DNA of 64,000 bases from Lumbricus rubellus (lineage: Eukaryota > Annelida > Clitellata > Crassiclitellata > Lumbricidae): the NCBI GenBank assembly GCA_945859605.1, contig OX243822.1, positions 9,488,789 through 9,552,788 on the forward strand, written 5' to 3'. The notes under the pieces are model-generated. The model had not been told where the DNA came from, searched no databases, and saw nothing but the letters and a program-made list of their open reading frames with translations. Of this stretch, positions 32,606-43,560 are shown one piece after another (within the stretch, counting starts at the first letter, position 1; every line of letters starts with the position of its first letter). Position numbers and translations under genes: made by a program.

Positions 32606-32708
32606 AACGTCGAGATATTGGCGAAGAAGCGCTTCTTTTCGCACCCCAACTCCACGTGGATCTTAGGTTAAACTCCGAAGTTATTTTTCTACAAATCTCA
32701 TGTATGTA

Positions 32709-32916
32709 TGTGCACTTGTTATAGCGCCCCTTCAAGCTCTCTCTACTCAGAGGCGCTCCCGATGCAGAGCGGACACTGCATCGGAGTTTCACGCCGAAGC
32801 GCTGAGCAATTGTAAGTGAAGGACCTGCCCAAGGTCCTTACGCGGGGAGGTGGATTCGAACCTCGGACCTTCCAGCTCCAAGGCAACGACGCCACCACTA
32901 GACCACCGCGCCCCAC
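32709..32916 (-). mobile_element. tRNA-derived SINE copy
   Basis: Complement of the family: tail gcacttgttatagcgcccct at the left, B box ggattcgaacctc and A-box-like ccaccactagacca at the right. Confidence 0.87.
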
Positions 32917-33099
32917 ATGTACTGACATCGTCGCTAAATTCGCACCACGTAGGCCTACCGCTCATCAACTTCAGCCCTTCAGGCCGTCAAAAAGCAGTTG
33001 GTGCAGGCCTATACTCTCTAAAAGTGATATAAGTTTTATTCTGTTAGAGATTTTCGGTGAAATATGGTTATTGCATGCAGATACGAATTGCATTTAAGC

Positions 33100-33190
33100 C
33101 CGTAAAATTTGATTTAAGAATTCTTATTTTTGGCCAAGATATTGACAAATGTCCGTAGGAGATTACTCTTTCTTGGCCCACGCTGTATAA
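33100..33190. mobile_element. truncated copy of the 44382 MITE family
   Basis: ttcttatttttggccaagat and ggcccacgctgta match the complement of one end of the element at 44382-44600. Confidence 0.55.
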
Positions 33191-33472
33191 TGTACATCTC
33201 GGATTCACGGATGACTGGAATAATATGCTATACTTCAACATCATCTCAATATTGAATTCCCATATATCTCTCTTCCACCTCTGGTTCTCTGTCTCCCTGT
33301 TGTAATCATAGGCGGCTTAAATTGTCCGGCGTCGAAAACTACGCTCGCTGTTGAGCCTCTCCTTCGAGCATATACGGTATTCATCTATCACCGTACAATC
33401 CAGCATCATCTGTCTTTGTCTTGCTTTTGTTCGCGTCCTTTTCTTTATTTTATCCTTCGAGAGAGATAGAGT

Positions 33473-34240
33473 ATGTATGTGTGTATGTATGTATGTATGT
33501 GTGTAGGTATGTATGTGTGTAGGTATGTATGTATGTATGTATGTATGTATGTATGTATGTATGTATGTATGTATGTATGTATGTATGTATGTATGTATGT
33601 ATGTATGTATGTATGTATGTATGTATGTATGTATGTATGTATGTATGTATGTATGTATGTATGTATGTATGTATGTATGTATGTATGTATGTATGTATGT
33701 ATGTATGTATGTATGTATGTATGTATGTATGTATGTATGTATGTATGTATGTATGTATGTATGTATGTATGCATGTATGCATGTATGTATGTATGTATGT
33801 ATGTATGTATTTATGTATGTATGTATGTATGTATGTGTGATTGTATGTATGTATGTATGTATGTATGTATGTATGTATGTATGTATGTATGTATGTATGT
33901 ATGTATGTATGTATGTATGTATGTATGTATGTATGTATGTATGTATGTATGTATGTATGTATGTATGTATGTATGTATGTATGTATGTATGTATGTATGT
34001 ATGTATGCATGTATGTATGTATGTATGTATGTATGTATGTATGTATGTATGTATGTATGTATGTATTTATGTATGTATGTATGTATGTGTGATTGTATGT
34101 ATGTATGTATGTATGTATGTATGTATGTATGTATGTATGTATGTATGTATGTATGTATGTATGTATGTATGTATGTATGTATGTATGTATGTATGTATTT
34201 ATGCATGTATGTATGTATGTATGCATGTATGTGTGTGTAT
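33473..34240. repeat. (TGTA)n tract, about 765 bp
   Basis: Nearly pure tetranucleotide repeat with sparse variants (gcatg, tttatg, gtgtgattg). The variant cluster ...atttatg...gtgtgattg at about 33808-33843 recurs at about 34064-34095, implying internal duplication of about 250 bp. All the long YVCM and HTYI frames come from it. Confidence 0.98.
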
Positions 34241-34765
34241 ATATGTATATAACTATAATTTTATATTTATGTATGTGTATATTATGAAAACATGATGAAA
34301 GATAACATAAATGAGAATTTCTAGTGCGCAGCTTCAAGGAAAAACTCATTAGCAATTATCCAACCTGACAAGAGAAGCCCTGGATCAAATAGAAATGACT
34401 TACGGACTTAAAGAGACTTAGAAGGAGAGCTCCATAGAACTGACCTCAGCGCTAAGTAAGAAGGCACTTATAATCATAGAGTCTTTTAAGTACATAACAA
34501 AGGGTGCGTATAGCTGTGTATACATTGGAGTCCTTCAATCTTAATGAGAGACATTGAGACTTGAGAGCAGATTGCGTTCTATATAATATATCAACATATA
34601 TATATATATATATATAATTTATGTATATATAATATGTATATATATTATGTATATATATAGTCTTTCCAATTATACATGAAACGAAATAATGACATTACAT
34701 TGAATGAACTGTATTATATATATTATACGTGGTATAAACTATAAAGTACAACCAATGTAAATACA
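34241..34765. other. AT-rich DNA with (TA)n tracts
   Basis: TA repeats at about 34590-34665; no gene. Confidence 0.5.
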
Positions 34766-34856
34766 CAATGTACTGTAATTCTTATACAGTGCAAATAATA
34801 TAAATATAATTATATATATATTATTTGCACTATAAAAACTACAGTACATCATATAT
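34766..34856. repeat. inverted repeat, about 40-bp imperfect arms
   Basis: atgtactgtaattcttatac and agtgcaaataatata on the left are matched inversely by tattatttgcact and aaaactacagtacat on the right, with an AT-rich loop. Possibly a tiny fold-back element; a TA tract follows. Confidence 0.7.
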
Positions 34857-34858
34857 AC

Positions 34859-34902
<44 letters not shown>

Positions 34903-35034
34903 ATTCACCCAAATATTGTTAGCTGTGTATTTTTCTGTAAGGTTTTGTGGAACAGTTATTTTCTAACAAAAGCGCTGAATCTAATAATATTATTATCCTT
35001 AGTTCTATTTTGGCCTGTTCCTAAGAAGCTTTTG

Positions 35035-35530
35035 CTGTGACGTGACCGGTTGCTAAGTAGCTTACTGCATCTCCTTTGTGACTTGGCTGGCTGCTATAAG
35101 ATGCTGATTATATTTCCCTTTGATTGTGACGTGACCCGTTGCTATGCAACCGATTGTCTATCGTCGTCATTTTGACTGTTGCTAGGCAGCTTATTGTGTC
35201 TCTCTGTGAGCTGTTCTTATTAACCGAGTTGCTTCTTTGAACGTATTGGCATCTTGCTTATCAGTTGATTGTGACTCATTGTGACATCCTGTTGCATAGC
35301 AACTGATTGTTTTAATTCTTCTGTTCTGTGGTGGCATAGCAACTTATTGTTTAATTGTAATTTTTCTTTATTTCTGACAACTGATCGTCTCTCATTGTGA
35401 CCTACACTTGTTGCCTAGCCACCAATTTTCGTTCTTGTTATACCCGTCACTGCGCCTATAGGAACTCATTGTTTAATTGTGACGTGCTCTGCTGCTTAGC
35501 AACTAATTTTTTTATTGTTGTGACGCATTT
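35035..35530. repeat. degenerate tandem array with GTTGCnnnGCAAC motifs
   Basis: Units of roughly 50-60 bp combining ttgtgacgtgacc with a palindrome such as gttgctatgcaac (about 35149), gttgctaggcagc, ttgcatagcaac, gtggcatagcaac, gttgcctagcc and gctgcttagcaac, each followed by t-attgt. The palindromes resemble the X-box bound by RFX proteins and tgacgt a CRE half-site. Confidence 0.7.
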
Positions 35531-35750
35531 TAACTTGTTTCAGATGTGCTGTATCTGCTTTGCTGTATGATCTCTATTATCTTGGCAGTAGTCGAATGCC
35601 TTTTGTTTTGATTTGAATCCAGTGGTTTCGTAGTCTATTATATTCAGTGCTCGTAAATAAGCTGATGCCCCGCGTCTGGTTTTCGAGTGTCGCTTTAGAA
35701 AAGTCGCAGATTATGATCATTTTATAAGACTTTATAACCGTAACTACACG
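35531..35750. other. intergenic DNA, nothing recognised
   Basis: No gene. Confidence 0.3.
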
Positions 35751-35945
35751 TGGGGCGCGGTACGGTAGTGTGGTGGGTATGTTCGTCGCCTTGCAGCCGA
35801 AAGGTTGCATGTTCGAATCCACCTCAAGTCGCCGCGTATAGGGACCTTGGTCAAGTTCTTCACTCGCAATTGCTCAACGCTTCAGCGTGAAACTCCGATG
35901 CAGTATTCGCTCTGTAGTCGGGAGAGCCTCTGAGTATAAGCGAGA
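35751..35945 (+). mobile_element. tRNA-derived SINE, tail replaced by microsatellite
   Basis: Head and body as in the family (B box gttcgaatcca near 35811); the tail gagcctctgagtataagcgag runs straight into TCTG repeats. Confidence 0.82.
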
Positions 35946-35969
35946 GCTGTCTGTCTGTATCTCGGTCTC

Positions 35970-36002
<33 letters not shown>

Positions 36003-36121
36003 GTCTCTTGTCTCTCTCTGTTTTAACTGTCTCTGTTGTCTGTCTGTCTGTTGTCTGTCTGTCTGTCTGTCTCTGTCTGTCTCTGTCTCTGTCTCCGTCT
36101 CCGTATCCGTCTCCGTCTCCG

Positions 36122-36153
<32 letters not shown>

Positions 36154-36285
36154 CGAAAAACCGTCACGACTGTTCCTATAGCACGTCCATACACCGAGTC
36201 CCTCACAGTCACAACTATTATAATCAGGAAGACAGTCGGTAGCTCCACGGTCTCCATCCATCCATCCATCCATCCATCCATCCAT
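35946..36285. repeat. (TCTG)n and (CATC)n microsatellites
   Basis: TGTC block 35946-36155 and CATC block 36253-36286. Confidence 0.93.
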
Positions 36286-36394
36286 CATTTCATGCGCCAA
36301 TACATACACCGTCGTTGACGCGACACGTACACACGTACAAGTCCACTTTAACGATAATAATCGAAAAACAGTGTCGTCGATTCGACGGCGTCAA

Positions 36395-36802
36395 ACCTCT
36401 TGACGGTTACCGATTAATCATGTCTATAACAGGGCTTTTTTTAACGCGCAGTTGTAGCCTCCACAAAATGTGCAGTTGTAGAAGCACTTTTGCACAGCTA
36501 AAACTAGCAAAAAGTCATTGTTCTCTGATTGGAAGTAATTTATCATGGACGATGGGAAAGGAAATAAGGAGTTGTACAGTTCTAAAAGTGAACGATTAAT
36601 CATGTTTGTAATCGTGTAAACGATTAATCATGTCTATAATCGTGTGAACGATTAATCATGTCTATAATCGTGTAAACGATTAATCATGTCTATAATCGTG
36701 TGAACGATTAATCATGTTTATAATTGTGTGGACTATTAATCATGTTTGTAATCGTGTGAACGATTAATCATATTTTTAATCGTGTGAACGATTAATCATG
36801 CA
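36395..36802. repeat. 28-bp minisatellite AACGATTAATCATG...
   Basis: About eight units of aacgattaatcatgtctata + atcgtgtg from 36589 to 36802; a further unit (cgattaatcatgtctataa) lies at 36410-36429 on the other side of the inserted hAT-like element. Confidence 0.9.
36430..36588 (-). mobile_element. hAT-like MITE inserted in the minisatellite
   Basis: CAGGGCTTTTTTTAACGCGC start; interior is the inverse complement of the 25457 family (ttggaagtaatttatcatgg). Minisatellite units on both sides show it split the array. Confidence 0.72.
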
Positions 36803-37015
36803 CCGACTATGAGTTGACTTCTACCTCTCTCGATCTTTTCTTCAACTTCTCGTTCAACTACTTTTTATGCGTAGGCCTACAACTAATGTCCTGTAAACAT
36901 CTTATCAACATCTTCTTTGTAATCGGGACAATCATGCTGGGCCTCATTCGTTGAGGCGTCATGGGTTTTATGGCACCCGCAATCGCATCCATCCCCGTTA
37001 CCGCACGTGAGCTTG
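36803..37015. other. intergenic DNA, nothing recognised
   Basis: No gene. Confidence 0.3.
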
Positions 37016-37017
37016 CC

Positions 37018-37141
37018 ACTGTATCTGTCTGTCTGTTTGTTTCTCTCTGTCTGTTTCTATATTTGTGTCATTCTGTATGTCTGGCTTTCTCCGTCTCCGT
37101 CTGTCTCTCTGAATGTCTGTCTGTATGCCTCTATCTTTGTC

Positions 37142-37190
<49 letters not shown>

Positions 37191-37310
37191 CTCTGTAAGC
37201 ATTGGTATTTGTTGCTCTGGTGGACAAGACAAGAAAACAGAGACAGACAGACAGACGGAGACAAAGACAGAGACAGAAAGAGAGACAGACAGACAGATAG
37301 ACAGACACAC
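37018..37310. repeat. TCTG / (GT)n / CAGA microsatellite block
   Basis: TCTG words 37022-37140, pure GT 37146-37187, then inverse CAGA words 37236-37305: the flanks of the GT core are roughly mirror complements. Confidence 0.9.
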
Positions 37311-37597
37311 ACATATGCGGAGATACCGACACCGACAGAGCTCAGCACATTGGCATTAATCTGTAACATCGGTCATCATCTGCAGATTAGGGAACCAGCG
37401 TGTCTCCGTCGTGTGCCCTGGAGAACCAGCGGATATCGCCATAAATAGCTGCGCGCGTTGATTGGTCCCCGAGGCGAACACCAAAGATAATATTTTTGTC
37501 AAGCGCTATGACCTCGGATTTCCATCAATATTTACTAATCGGAGAAAGAAGAATGTAGGCCTATACGCCGGTCATGTACATGTACTGTATGTCTGCG

Positions 37598-37970
37598 ATC
37601 TGTCTGTCTGTCTGTCTTTCTCTTTGTCATCCTGTCTATCTCCGTGTCTGTCTGTGTATCTGTCAGTAAAGATGTCTGTCTGTTTCTGTCTGTCTCTCTC
37701 TGTCAGTCTGTCGTCTTTTCATTCAGTTGTAATTCTCTGTTCGTATGTATAATTTATTGTATGCGTATCGTTCTATCTGAATGTAGTTCTGTAATGATAG
37801 AATGAATGAATGAATGAATGAATGAATGCATGAATGAATGCATGAATGAATGAATCAAGCAAGCAAGCAAGCAATCAGATAAACAGTCAATCAGTCAAAC
37901 AATAAATAAATCAGTCAATCAATAATTTATTAATAATAAATGATTCAATCTAGGCCTATATCTGTCTGGT

Positions 37971-38003
<33 letters not shown>

Positions 38004-38020
38004 ATCTGTCTGTCTGTACA
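37598..38020. repeat. TCTG, (GAAT)n and AAGC microsatellites
   Basis: TCTG 37600-37720, GAAT 37798-37855, caagcaagcaag 37856-37873, TCTG 37965-38020. Confidence 0.9.
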
Positions 38021-38125
38021 TCCGCATATTATTCGTATATCTGTCCGTCTGGCTGAGTTCAGTGAATAGTGAATATCCGCCCGTCCATCTACCTCTGTCT
38101 CTTTCACCGTTAGTCTGTATAACTA

Positions 38126-38375
38126 ATGAAGTCTGGCGTTTCTCTTGTCAGCATTTCGATGGTTTCCTTGGCTCTGTGGGCTGTAGTACTGTCCTGTTGA
38201 AAAACAAAGCTGCCTTCTGGGACTAGATTTTTGATTACAAAAAGAAGCTGTTGTGACAGCAGAACATCGCCATAATAGGCTCCATTAATTTTTAGTATTT
38301 TACTCCAGGATCAATGAAGACTAAATGGCCAAGCGTCGAAACCGCAACGGACACCAAAACAGACTTGCTGAAAAC
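38126..38375 (-). pseudogene. mariner-type transposase fragment with QQDS motif
   Basis: Minus-strand reading includes VSVAVSTLGHLVFIDPGVKY, KINGAYYGDVLLSQQLLFVI and, after a frameshift, SFVFQQDSTTAHRAKETIEM and TRETPDFIS. FVFQQDSxxAH holds the second catalytic Asp of mariner/Tc1 transposases. Confidence 0.85.
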
Positions 38376-38759
38376 TGAAATTCCGGATGATGAAGTTGAA
38401 ATATCCACATATCTGTCTATCCATTCAAATTTATGACATGATATTTTGGAATCCTATTCTAGGTTCAATTCCCTAAATATTGGGAAAAAGTGTTTATGAT
38501 TACTCATCAGACAGCTGTAGGAAAAACAGTTTGGCTTACTTTTTTATTGAATCTAACAGAAAATTGCTTGTAAACTGAAATTTCGGCATATGAAATTGAA
38601 AGATTCATATCTTTTTATACGTTCAACATTATCTCATGAAATTTTGGAATCATATTCTTGGTCCAATTCTCTAAATATATGAAAATTGTTAACGTGATAT
38701 GTTATTAGGCATTAGAGGTATATGAAAACCAATTTGGCTTACTTTTTTGAACCACGGTG
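38126..38759. mobile_element. truncated Tc1/mariner-type element
   Basis: Right end ...ggcttacttttttgaaccac ggtg followed by TA at 38760-38761, matching 57167-58192 and 29111-29291. The left terminus is missing. Contains an internal repeat of the end region (cttactttttt at 38526 and 38739). Confidence 0.8.
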
Positions 38760-38782
38760 TACAGTATGTGTTTCCCCAGTTC

Positions 38783-39086
38783 CATGGGCGTCCGCAGCGG
38801 GGCGCAAGGGGGCGCAAGTGCGCCCCTCTGGATTTTTCGCAAACTTGCACATAAATTTAGATTATTTGGTTGTGATTGTTACAACGGGATTTATGTAATT
38901 ATCAATTCGTTCTACAAGTTGAACCTATATATCTTTATTTGGGCGCATAGCGTATAGGTAGGCTATAGGAGTCTCTCGTGGTAATATGGAAATTCAAACT
39001 GTCACCCATTAAATTTAGACCACGTGACAATTATTTAAAAGTTTGCGCCCCCCCCCCCCCTAGAAAAATTCCTGTGGACGCCCATG
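38783..39086. mobile_element. MITE, CATGGGCGTCCGCAG termini, 8-bp TSD
   Basis: CATGGGCGTCCGCAG / complement of CATGGGCGTCCACAG; flanks CCCAGTTC (38775-38782) and CCCCGTTC (39087-39094), 7 of 8 identical. Sub-terminal gggcgcaag and cttgcgccccc are also inverted. Confidence 0.83.
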
Positions 39087-39289
39087 CCCCGTTCTCTCTT
39101 CCTGTCTGTCTATGGCACTGTATATGCGTCCATAAAACAGACTGCATCTGTCTTCCTGTACGTCGGCTTGCCTGACTTATGAGTCTGCAGTGGGAGATGT
39201 AGTATGCTTCGCCCCACACTCGAGAGGGATTACGAACCAGTCATCCGTTGCCGGAGGTTGACGCAAATAGAGGACTTCCGGATGCTGTC

Positions 39290-39762
39290 TGCCTGCCTGC
39301 CTGCCTGCCTCCTCTCTGCTTTCTTCCTTCCTTCCTTCGTTCGTTCCTTCGTTCCTCCCTCCCTCCATCCCTCCCTCCTTCCCTCCCATCCATTCATCTA
39401 TACATCCATCCTTCCTTCCTTCCCTCCTTACTTTCATTCTTCGTTTTTTCCTTCCTTCGTTCCTTCGTTCCATCGTTCCTGCGTTCCTTCGTTCGTTCCT
39501 TCGTTCCTTCCTTCCTTCCTTCCTTCCTTCGTTCCATCCTTCGTTCCTTCTTTTCTTCCTTCCTTCTTTTCTTCCTTCCTTCCTTCCCTCGTTCCTTCGT
39601 TCATTCGTTCATTCGTTACTTCGTTCGTTCGATCCTTCCTTCCTTCCTTCCATCCCTCCATACTTCCTCCGTCCGTCAGTCCGTCCCTCCTTCCGTCCAT
39701 CCTTCCTTCCGCCCGTCCGTCCGTCCCTCCCTCCCTTCCTCACTCCCTCCAGCCATCGGACT
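39290..39762. repeat. (TTCC)n / TTCG-rich pyrimidine tract
   Basis: Interrupted CCTT, CGTT and CCTC tetranucleotides over 470 bp. Overlapping frames up to 198 aa (PSFVPSFLPSF) are artefacts. Confidence 0.95.
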
Positions 39763-39919
39763 TTTGGCTGGTGCGTAGAAGTGGTGCCTGTTTCAGTTGA
39801 TTGACAGTAATTCCGGATGAAAAACGCCATTAAGGTCGCAAAGTCAATGGCTTCTATTCAAACTGAATGATGTGCATACATTGACAAAACAGACGGATCG
39901 ATTTGTATTGATGTTTTGG

Positions 39920-40985
39920 GTCAATGGATGGACGAATGGATGAGTGAGCGAACGGAAGCATGGGTGAGTGGATAGATGGATAGATGAATAAAAAGATAGA
40001 TGGCTGGACGGATGGATGGATGGATGGGTGGGTGGATGGGTGGATAGATGGATGGGTGGATGGATGGGTGGATAGGCGGATGGGTGGATGGACGGATGGA
40101 TGGATGGGTGGGTGGACGGATGGATGGGTGGGTGGATGGGTGGATAGATGGATGGGTGGGTGGATGGGTGGATAGGTGGATGGGTGGATGGACGGATGGA
40201 TGGATGGGTGGGTGGGTGGATGGGTGGATAGATGGATGGGTGGATAGATGGATGGGTGGATGGACGGATGGATGGGTGGGTGGATAGATGGATGGAGAGA
40301 TAGATGTCTGGACGGATGGACGGATGGATGGGTGGGTGGATGGGTGGATAGATGGATGGGTGGATGGATGGGTGGATAGGCGGATGGGTGGATGGACGGA
40401 TGGATGGATGGGTGGGTGGACGGATGGATGGGTGGGTGGATGGGTGGATAGATGGATGGGTGGGTGGATGGGTGGATAGGTGGATGGGTGGATGGACGGA
40501 TGGATGGATGGGTGGGTGGGTGGATGGGTGGATAGATGGATGGGTGGATAGATGGATGGGTGGATGGACGGATGGATGGGTGGGTGGATGGGTGGATAGA
40601 TGGATGGGTGGGTGGATGGGTGGATAGATGGATGGGTGGATGGACGGATGGATGGATGGGTGGATGGGTGGATAGATGGATAGGTGGATGGACGGATGGA
40701 TGGGTGGGTGGGTGGGTGGATGGGTGGATAGATGGATGGGTGGGTGGATGGGTGGATAGATGGATGGGTGGATGGACGGATGGATGGATGGGTGGATGGG
40801 TTAATAGATGGATGGGTGGATAGATGGATGGGTGGATAGATGGATGGATGGGTCAACGGATGGATGGATAAATGGGTGAATGGATAAATATATGGAAATA
40901 TCAACGAGGGGAAGGGTGGATGGATAAATGGATGAGTGGGTGGAAGAATGGGGTAGTGAATGCATGGCTGGTGAAAAGAGTTGTG
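39920..40985. repeat. GGAT/GGGT satellite with 304-bp higher-order unit
   Basis: Built from tggatggatgggtggatag words. The block from about 40018 repeats exactly at about 40322 (304-bp offset) for at least 180 bp, and further partial blocks follow to 40840. Long WMDGW and HPSIHPS frames are artefacts. Confidence 0.95.
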
Positions 40986-41040
40986 AGTAAGTGAGTGAGT
41001 AAATAAGTGGCTGGATGTATTAAATTGATGGAATCGGTAG

Positions 41041-41212
41041 ATTTCAATTTAATCTAACTCTGACAAGGGCCACGTCGTCCTGCTGTGAAATTGAGAATTC
41101 GGACGGCATCGTAAATTCTCCTATAATCAAATGATATTGCACATTTATAAGTGCTACTACATGAAGATTTATATCTTAAACAAAAATATGCTTTATTTAC
41201 ATGCCAATATGC
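41041..41212. other. intergenic DNA, nothing recognised
   Basis: No gene. Confidence 0.3.
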
Positions 41213-41396
41213 CAGGGCTGTCTTAAATAAATTTTTATAACTGCACAACTCCTCCTTTCGTTTCCCCATGGTAAACTACTTCCAATCGGAGGACAGTGAA
41301 TTTTGTGCTAGTTTTAATTGTACAGAAGTGCTTACTACGACTGCACAAATCCATTTTAGAATTGCACATTTTGTGTACAACTGCACGCTAGACCTC
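41213..41396 (+). mobile_element. hAT-like MITE (CAGGGCTGTCTTAAA)
   Basis: Same family as 25457: CAGGGCTG start, ccatggtaaactacttccaa, ttgtacagaagtgc, end near caactgcacgct. Confidence 0.7.
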
Positions 41397-41717
41397 CACC
41401 CCCCTTCCAATATGCAACTCACGCTACCATAATCGTAATCGTAATCGTAATAGTAGGCCTAATTTCCAAAATTCTGACGCGCCACTCGAAAGCAAGCGCA
41501 GGGCACCAGCTTATTCACGAGCACTTAGTGCATCTGCATGGTACGATTCATTTATAAGTGTGGCTAAAGGCACGGAGATTCGCAACACATGCGTGGGTTG
41601 GTTTCACTCTCACAACAGTCCAGTATAGGCTACTACAATGTTGCCGTGGGACGCGCTCTTGAAACTTTCGAGAAAAACGCCCACAGGCCAATGAGTTAGT
41701 TGGACTAATTTAAAAGA
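41397..41717. other. intergenic DNA, nothing recognised
   Basis: Short (ATCGTA)n run near 41431-41452; no gene. Confidence 0.3.
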
Positions 41718-41725
41718 CTTTAAAT

Positions 41726-41875
41726 CAGTGCTAAAAGTGTAAAAAGAAGTGCCTAGACGCCCCTTACCTTTCCATTTTCAGGAGTGCTGGCGAAATAAGT
41801 GGCAGGACGGCATACAGATTTGAAAATAAGTGCCAGGACGCCGTCCGTGACCGTCTTGCCACACTTTAAGCCCTG
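41726..41875. mobile_element. hAT-like MITE with exact 8-bp TSD
   Basis: CAGTGCTAAAAGTGT start, end complementary to CAGGGCTTAAAGTGT; exact 8-bp duplication CTTTAAAT at 41718-41725 and 41876-41883. Shares aagtgccaggacgccgtcc with 18982-19052. Confidence 0.87.
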
Positions 41876-42250
41876 CTTTAAATGAATGTAAATGTAATGT
41901 AAATCTTCGAGAATTTCTCAGGACCCACAAAAGCCACGTCAGGAGACCAGCTTATTCACCGATGCTGTATAAAAAAATCAAGTCCGCAATAACCAAAGCT
42001 GCCTTTTTCGTTCCAATGCCTGCACTGGTCAAAATCCGGTTGGGTCAAGCCGAGGAGACAGCGTGGTGGTGCTACGGTGAAGTAAAGTGAAGATCTACAA
42101 TTATTTTCATGGTCATAATTTATTACAGGGAAGTATTAATTGAATCCGTTTGAAATAATTGTCTGCTTACCTTGCACCCGTCCGACATCACTGAGAAAGG
42201 AGACTATTATAGCTTACACAACTATAAATTTAGCAACCACGCTTACAATA

Positions 42251-42548
42251 GGGAGTGGTTCCAAGTAAGCAAAATTGATTTGATTACAGTGCATAATTTT
42301 TCCTATAGGTTTGCTTCACATATCATTTCATCAAAGGCTTTACGAATTCGTTTAAACTCGTCCCGATATTTTATAAAGACTGCGCGATTTGTAGGGAGTG
42401 GTTCCGAGTAGGCCTAAGCAAAATTGATTTGATTACAGTGCAGAATTTTCCTATAGATTAGCTTCACATATCATTTCATGATTTCATCAAAAGCTTTACG
42501 AATTCGTTTAAACTCATCCCCATATTTTATAAAGACTGCTCTATTTGT
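42251..42548. repeat. tandem duplication, about 143-bp unit
   Basis: gggagtggttcc... at 42251 recurs at 42394; both copies contain aaaattgatttgattacagtgca and acgaattcgtttaaactc with a 9-bp expansion (atttcatg) in the second. Confidence 0.88.
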
Positions 42549-42741
42549 TCTGCGGTATTTTTCACATTCGATATTTCAGGCAAACAGAGGAATTCTTTAG
42601 CATGATTTATGCAAGGCTTTTTGTCGTCCTTGTTTGCTTTCTTCTACAATTTTTTTTCATAGAAAAATTTGTCTGTTGTTGTGCTGTGTCGATTTTTATG
42701 TATCAGACATATCGGAACTTATTGTTCCACGCTCACGGACT

Positions 42742-42960
42742 GCAATCAGGCAGCGCCGTGCTTTCTCCGTGGCTGGCCCTGCGACCTGAAATGAGCTCCC
42801 TGTTATTCTTCGTCAAAGACCTATTAGCCTTTCTACTTCTACTTCATTTCTTTCTCTTCTCAAGACTGTCTTATTCGACCGGGGTTGGACTGGGAGCGCT
42901 CCTGAGTAGTAACCTTGAAGGAGCGCTATATCAAATTCTCAGTAAATAGGCCCTAAATAA
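42742..42960 (+). pseudogene. LINE ORF end and 3' tail
   Basis: Frame from 42742 reads AIRQRRAFSVAGPAT, stop, NELPVILRQRPISL..LKTVLFDRGW..SAPE with TAG at 42907-42909. The AFSVAGP-WN-LP motif closes many non-LTR ORF2 proteins. Then the tail gggagcgctcctgagtag...cttgaaggagcgctatatcaa, shared with the SINEs here. A stop replaces the Trp codon, so it is dead. Confidence 0.78.
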
Positions 42961-43157
42961 ATAAACAAATAAAATCGTGTGTGCCAATGAAATGACATTT
43001 GCACCGCAGACCTCCAAGGCAGTTGCCTCAATCCTTCCCATTCGGCAAGTTGTTGAATTTTCGTTTTGTGCGCTCATTGAGTTAGATAAGAATAAGTTTA
43101 ACTAAAGACATTCGTAAAGCAAAAGTAAGCAAGAGCGTTCTTGGATTGATGTTTGAA

Positions 43158-43326
43158 CATGGGCGGAGTTTGGTTTCCGTTCTTGGGGGAGGGGGGCTAA
43201 CTCCGAGTCTGGGCCTTCATAGGTGGCTAGCCCCGAAAAAGGATACCATTTCATGGTAAAAAAGTTGAATCTGGGCCTTCTTGGGAGGGGGCTTAGCCCC
43301 CTAGCCCCTGATAAACTCCGCCCATG
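43158..43326. mobile_element. MITE, CATGGGCGGAGTTTG termini, 8-bp TSD
   Basis: 169 bp; CATGGGCGGAGTTTGG / ataaactccgcccatg; flanks TGTTTGAA (43150-43157) and TGTGTGAA (43327-43334). Nearly symmetric interior (gggggctaactccg, gggggcttagccccc). Confidence 0.85.
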
Positions 43327-43334
43327 TGTGTGAA

Positions 43335-43560
43335 GCTTATATTATAGGCATGTGTTGACTTTCCGTGTTATCTGAGCACCCAGCGCTTTCGATTAATTAA
43401 AGTTCCCTGAAGCAGTACTTTGTTAGGAAATTGAAAGGCAGTGTATTTTTAAGCGCGCAATTATACAAATCGAAAGCACAGTAATGCATTCGCATGAATA
43501 CAGTCATGACAGTGATATCAAATGAAGTTCCGAATAGGAACGATCCATTAGAGAATGTAA
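43335..43560. other. intergenic DNA, nothing recognised
   Basis: No gene. Confidence 0.3.

Noticed and set aside
33450..34355. 301-aa HTYI and about 260-aa YVCM frames
   Set aside because: Pure translations of (TGTA)n in both strands and several frames; same for 48345-48950.
39921..40904. 327-aa [11 protein letters not shown] frame and WMDGW frames
   Set aside because: Simple-sequence translation of the GGAT/GGGT array; no start context or domain.
42545..42949. 134-aa plus-strand frame as a host gene
   Set aside because: Overlaps in another frame the recognisable LINE ORF end (AFSVAGP motif); hydrophobic by composition only.
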